From assembly GCA_947856335.1 (NCBI GenBank), contig CANUCD010000038.1, forward strand, positions 1 to 8,704: 8,704 bases of DNA. Direction: 5' to 3'. The stretch comes from an uncultured Bacilli bacterium. GTDB lineage: Bacteria; Bacillota_I; Bacilli_A; RF39; UBA660. Of the stretch, positions 5,748-8,704 are shown in pieces (positions within the stretch are counted from its first letter, which is position 1; every line of letters begins with the position of its first letter). The position numbers were made by a program, and so were the translations under genes. Below the pieces are notes generated by a model, which saw only the letters and a program-made list of their open reading frames with translations, searched no databases and was not told where the DNA came from.

Positions 5748-7757
5748 ATGAAAGTATTATTACAAAAATTAAAAAAAGCAAATAAAGCACTACTAATAAC
5801 ATACATTCTAACTTCTATTCTATATCTAATAACATATGTTTTATTCATAATAAACTTATGTAATTTATCAGGAATAGAAACTACTATTAGAATTATACTA
5901 ATTCTTGTCTTTGGAATATGGTTATTTATCTATCTTATATGGAACTTAATTAACTTAATATTAAAAAAATTTATCAAAATCATTATTACTTCGACAATAT
6001 CAATTATACTTGCTATTATATTTAGCTTTGCTAATCACTATATTGATATGCTTTACAGTGGTATTACTAATATTGGCGAAGAAGAATATATTACATATAC
6101 ATCAAACTTAGTCGTCTTAAATGGAGCAACTATTACTAAAAATAGTAAACTAGGTATGATTAACAATACGAGTGATATAGAAGGAAACATATTAGCTAAA
6201 GAACTAATTGAAAAAGAAAATTTATCAAATAATGAACTAATCGAATATTCAAGCTACTACGAAATGATTTTTGATTTATTAAACAAAGAAATAGATGGAA
6301 TATTCTTAAATCCTAACTATCTAACTATATTTGGTGGTGAAGAATCATTTAGTGAATTAAAAAATACTTATGCTATTTACACCTATAGTAAAAAGATGAA
6401 AAACCAAGATAGCACTTTAACAACAAACAAACAACTAGATGAACCATTTACACTTCTTTTAATGGGTGTTGATAGTGAAATAGAAGGATTAAATGCTAAT
6501 GCTGCCTTTAATGGTGATACACTTATGATTATTACTTTTAATCCTAAAACATTAAATGCAACAATGTTTTCTATCCCAAGAGATACCTATGTTCCAATCG
6601 CTTGCAATAACAATAAATATGCTAAAATAAATTCAAGTGCAGCTTATGGAACTAGTTGTGTTATTGATACTGTAGAACAATTAACTGATATTACAATCGA
6701 TTATTATGTAAAAATAAATTTTAAGGGCGTTGTTGATTTAGTAGATGCTCTAGGTGGTATTGAAGTCGATATTGAAGCTCCCGACTTTAATTATAATCAT
6801 GGTGTAAACTGTGGGGGAAGATTTTGTGAACAAAACAGTGATAGAGACACAAGTAGTTCTGGTATGATTTATCTAGATCCCGGTCTCCAAACAATAAATG
6901 GTGAAGAAGCCTTAGCCTACTCAAGATGTAGACATTTATATTTACAAAGTGATATTGACAGAAATAAACATCAACAACAAGTAGTAGAAGCAATTGCTAA
7001 AAAAGCTGCGAGTTTAGATAGTTTATCAAAAATAGAAGAAATCCTAAATGCCGTAACAAACAATATTACAACCAATATGTCAACAAAACAAATACTATCT
7101 TCTTATGATATCTTAAAATCAATGATAAATAATTCAATTAAAGAAGGAACATTCTTAACTATTGAAAAAACTTATCTTGAATATTATAGCTTACCAGTAA
7201 GATTAGGTAATAATGGTCCATTTACATCTGCTATTGGATATTATCCTGGCTCATTAGATGCAATTAAACAACTTATGAAAGAAAACTTAGAGCTAGTAGA
7301 ACATGAAATGGTTAAAACATTTAGTTTCGATGCAAACGAAAACTATACATCAAAAGTAACAGGACAAGGAATTACTACAGGTCAAAAACTAGAAACTATG
7401 CCAAACTTTGTTGGAAAAACAATTACAGAAGTTGAAACATGGGCATCTACTCACAATATTACTCTTAATACTGAATTTATTGATTCAGAAAGCCCATATT
7501 ACAATGAAACAATCTTACCTGGATTAGTTGCTAATCAAAATATATCAAACGGAATACTTTTAAATAATATAACGCAGTTAACTATTTACATCAACAACAC
7601 ATCAACAACTACTCCACCAATAGAAGAACCACCAGAAATTAAACCTCCAGAAGAAAATAATCCTTTAGAAGATATTTTACCAACAGATGATGAAACAAAC
7701 AGCGAACCATCAGAATCTACAGACATCAATAAAGAAAATCAGCCTTTAACAGACTGA
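5748..7757 (+). CDS. LytR-CpsA-Psr (LCP) phosphotransferase with PASTA domain
   Basis: LCP proteins attach undecaprenyl-linked glycopolymers (teichoic acid-like or capsular) to peptidoglycan on the outer face of the membrane. This one has 669 residues. Three hydrophobic helices (about 15-38, 46-72, 77-96) with a Lys-rich N-terminus and inner loop place the rest outside. Residues about 115-215 form an accessory domain resembling substrate-binding folds. The LCP core (about 234-420) shows GVDSE, GDT (Asp257), SIPRDTYV (Arg278-Asp279), KINSS, DALGGIEVDIEAP, INGEEALAYSRCRH (Arg393, Arg395) and SDIDRNKHQQQ, the family's pyrophosphate and lipid-binding motifs. A single PASTA repeat (about 548-616; MPNFVGKTITEVETWA) and an acidic Pro/Glu tail follow. 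The stop is TGA. The gene is transcribed away from the dockerin-cohesin operon and converges on tuf. The polymer it transfers is unknown because no polymer genes are in view. Confidence 0.93.
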   Translation: MKVLLQKLKKANKALLITYILTSILYLITYVLFIINLCNLSGIETTIRIILILVFGIWLFIYLIWNLINLILKKFIKIIITSTISIILAIIFSFANHYIDMLYSGITNIGEEEYITYTSNLVVLNGATITKNSKLGMINNTSDIEGNILAKELIEKENLSNNELIEYSSYYEMIFDLLNKEIDGIFLNPNYLTIFGGEESFSELKNTYAIYTYSKKMKNQDSTLTTNKQLDEPFTLLLMGVDSEIEGLNANAAFNGDTLMIITFNPKTLNATMFSIPRDTYVPIACNNNKYAKINSSAAYGTSCVIDTVEQLTDITIDYYVKINFKGVVDLVDALGGIEVDIEAPDFNYNHGVNCGGRFCEQNSDRDTSSSGMIYLDPGLQTINGEEALAYSRCRHLYLQSDIDRNKHQQQVVEAIAKKAASLDSLSKIEEILNAVTNNITTNMSTKQILSSYDILKSMINNSIKEGTFLTIEKTYLEYYSLPVRLGNNGPFTSAIGYYPGSLDAIKQLMKENLELVEHEMVKTFSFDANENYTSKVTGQGITTGQKLETMPNFVGKTITEVETWASTHNITLNTEFIDSESPYYNETILPGLVANQNISNGILLNNITQLTIYINNTSTTTPPIEEPPEIKPPEENNPLEDILPTDDETNSEPSESTDINKENQPLTD

Positions 7758-7766
7758 TTTTTTTAT

Positions 7767-7794
7767 ATATAAAAAGAGCCTATTTCTAGACTCT
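7767..7794 (-). terminator. Intrinsic terminator of tuf
   Basis: On the minus strand AGAGTCTA pairs with TAGGCTCT (one U-G wobble) around a GAAA tetraloop (7794-7775), and TTTTATAT follows. It begins eight bases after the tuf stop codon. The loop matches that of the terminator at 18-44. On the plus strand the wobble becomes a C-A mismatch and the tail is AATTTTATT, so it could serve the convergent LCP gene only weakly. Confidence 0.72.
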
Positions 7795-7801
7795 AATTTT
7801 A

Positions 7802-8704
7802 TTATTCAATAATTTCTGATACTACACCAGCACCAACAGTACGTCCACCTTCACGGATAGAGAATTTAGTACCATTTTCAAGTGCAACTGGAGCAATTAA
7901 TTCAACAGTCATGTCAACGTTATCGCCAGGCATAACCATTTCAACACCAGCTGGAAGTTCAATTACACCAGTAACATCTGTAGTTCTGAAATAGAATTGT
8001 GGTCTGTAATTTGAGAAGAATGGAGTATGACGTCCGCCTTCTTCTTTAGAAAGTACATACACACTAGCTTTGAACTTATGATGTGGAGTAACACTTCCTG
8101 GTTTAGCAAGAACTTGTCCACGTTCAACTTCATCACGAGCGATACCACGTAGTAATACACCAGCGTTATCACCAGCTTGAGCAAAGTCAAGAGACTTACG
8201 GAACATTTCAATACCAGTAACAACTGTTTTCTTAGTAGGTTTAAGTCCTACAATTTCAACTTCGTCGTTAAGATTTAATTTACCTCTTTCAACACGACCA
8301 GTAACAACAGTACCACGTCCTGAAATTGTAAATACATCTTCAATACTCATTAAGAATGGTTTATCAGTATCTCTTACTGGAGCATCAATATAAGAATCAA
8401 CAGCAGCCATTAAGTCACGAATACTTTGAGCAGCAGCTTCATCTCCCTCTAAAGCTTTTAGAGCTGATCCACGAATAATAGGACATTCAGTATCAAAACC
8501 ATATTCTCCAAGTAATTCACGAATTTCCATTTCTACTAAATCTAGTAATTCTGGATCATCAACTTGGTCACATTTGTTCATATAAACAACAATTTTAGGA
8601 ACACCAACTTGACGAGCTAAAAGAATATGTTCTCTTGTTTGAGGCATTGGTCCATCTGCAGCAGAAACTACAAGAATAGCACCATCCATTTGTGCAGCAC
8701 CTGT
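7802..8704 (-). CDS. tuf: Elongation factor Tu (partial, N-terminus beyond the right edge)
   Basis: EF-Tu is the GTPase that delivers aminoacyl-tRNA to the ribosomal A site. Three hundred residues and the TAA stop are present. Aligned to E. coli EF-Tu, the first visible residue (Thr of TGAAQMDGAILVV) corresponds to about position 93. Roughly 92 residues, including the P-loop, switch I and the DxxG motif, are therefore off-window. Visible are the guanine-recognition NKCD (equivalent to 135-138), GSALKALEGD, the domain 2 start DVFTISGRGTVVTGRVERG, and domain 3 motifs EGGRHTPFF, NYRPQFYFRTTDVTG, GVEMVMPGDN and REGGRTVGAGVVSEI. Asn before YRPQF, where E. coli has Gly, is as I recall usual in Bacillota. 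The ATG at 8689 is internal Met98, not a start. Codons look more selective and the DNA less AT-rich than its neighbours, as expected for a highly expressed gene. Confidence 0.99.
   Translation of the reverse strand, partial: TGAAQMDGAILVVSAADGPMPQTREHILLARQVGVPKIVVYMNKCDQVDDPELLDLVEMEIRELLGEYGFDTECPIIRGSALKALEGDEAAAQSIRDLMAAVDSYIDAPVRDTDKPFLMSIEDVFTISGRGTVVTGRVERGKLNLNDEVEIVGLKPTKKTVVTGIEMFRKSLDFAQAGDNAGVLLRGIARDEVERGQVLAKPGSVTPHHKFKASVYVLSKEEGGRHTPFFSNYRPQFYFRTTDVTGVIELPAGVEMVMPGDNVDMTVELIAPVALENGTKFSIREGGRTVGAGVVSEIIE

Noticed and set aside
6787..6993. 68-codon minus-strand open frame inside the LCP gene
   Set aside because: It is antisense to the LCP catalytic motifs and lacks a ribosome site and any domain signal.
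7755..7757. TGA as a possible Trp codon (mycoplasma code)
   Set aside because: The TGG codons checked encode Trp at conserved family positions, the genes reach family length without internal TGA, and read-through here would add only five residues. The standard bacterial code is sufficient.
7963..8223. 86-codon minus-strand open frame within tuf
   Set aside because: It is a shifted frame of the highly conserved EF-Tu coding sequence. Codon bias of tuf keeps alternative frames open by chance.
1..8704. CRISPR array, insertion sequence, tRNA or rRNA
   Set aside because: I saw no regularly spaced direct repeats, transposase motifs, terminal inverted repeats, cloverleaf-like segment or rRNA signature on either strand.

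Overview
The window is AT-rich chromosomal DNA from a cell-walled, low-GC bacterium of the Bacillota/Mycoplasmatota type. An uncultured host-associated Bacilli lineage would fit. Evidence for this is the AGGAGG-type ribosome sites, the EF-Tu, RecG and LytR-CpsA-Psr (LCP) proteins, and a short-gapped surface-protein operon with cohesin and dockerin modules. The reading frames make sense in the standard bacterial code: the Trp codons I checked are TGG, and one gene ends in TGA. I cannot name a species.

Layout. Bases 1-181 hold no protein gene. On the minus strand they carry a well-formed promoter (TTGACA, 17 bases, TATCAT), about 100 bases of hairpin-forming sequence and a strong intrinsic terminator, which looks like a small RNA or a leader of a gene beyond the left edge. 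Bases 182-5581 hold three minus-strand genes with short gaps. In transcription order these are a secreted SH3/glucosaminidase/dockerin protein, a membrane-anchored cohesin/cadherin-like protein, and recG. A promoter precedes the first gene, and a second candidate promoter lies in the 45-base gap before recG. Bases 5582-5747 are a divergent promoter region. Bases 5748-7757 (+) encode a membrane LCP phosphotransferase with a C-terminal PASTA domain. Bases 7758-7801 hold the terminator of tuf. Bases 7802-8704 (-) are the 3' three-quarters of tuf (EF-Tu), cut by the window edge.

How the genes fit together. The most notable point is that a dockerin-bearing putative peptidoglycan hydrolase and a cohesin-bearing transmembrane protein are encoded 12 bases apart. 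This suggests a minimal two-component surface complex in which the hydrolase is docked onto a membrane anchor that has a long charged cytoplasmic tail. The divergent LCP-PASTA gene is also a cell-envelope gene, so 2213-7757 reads as a small wall-remodelling and attachment locus placed between the housekeeping genes recG and tuf.
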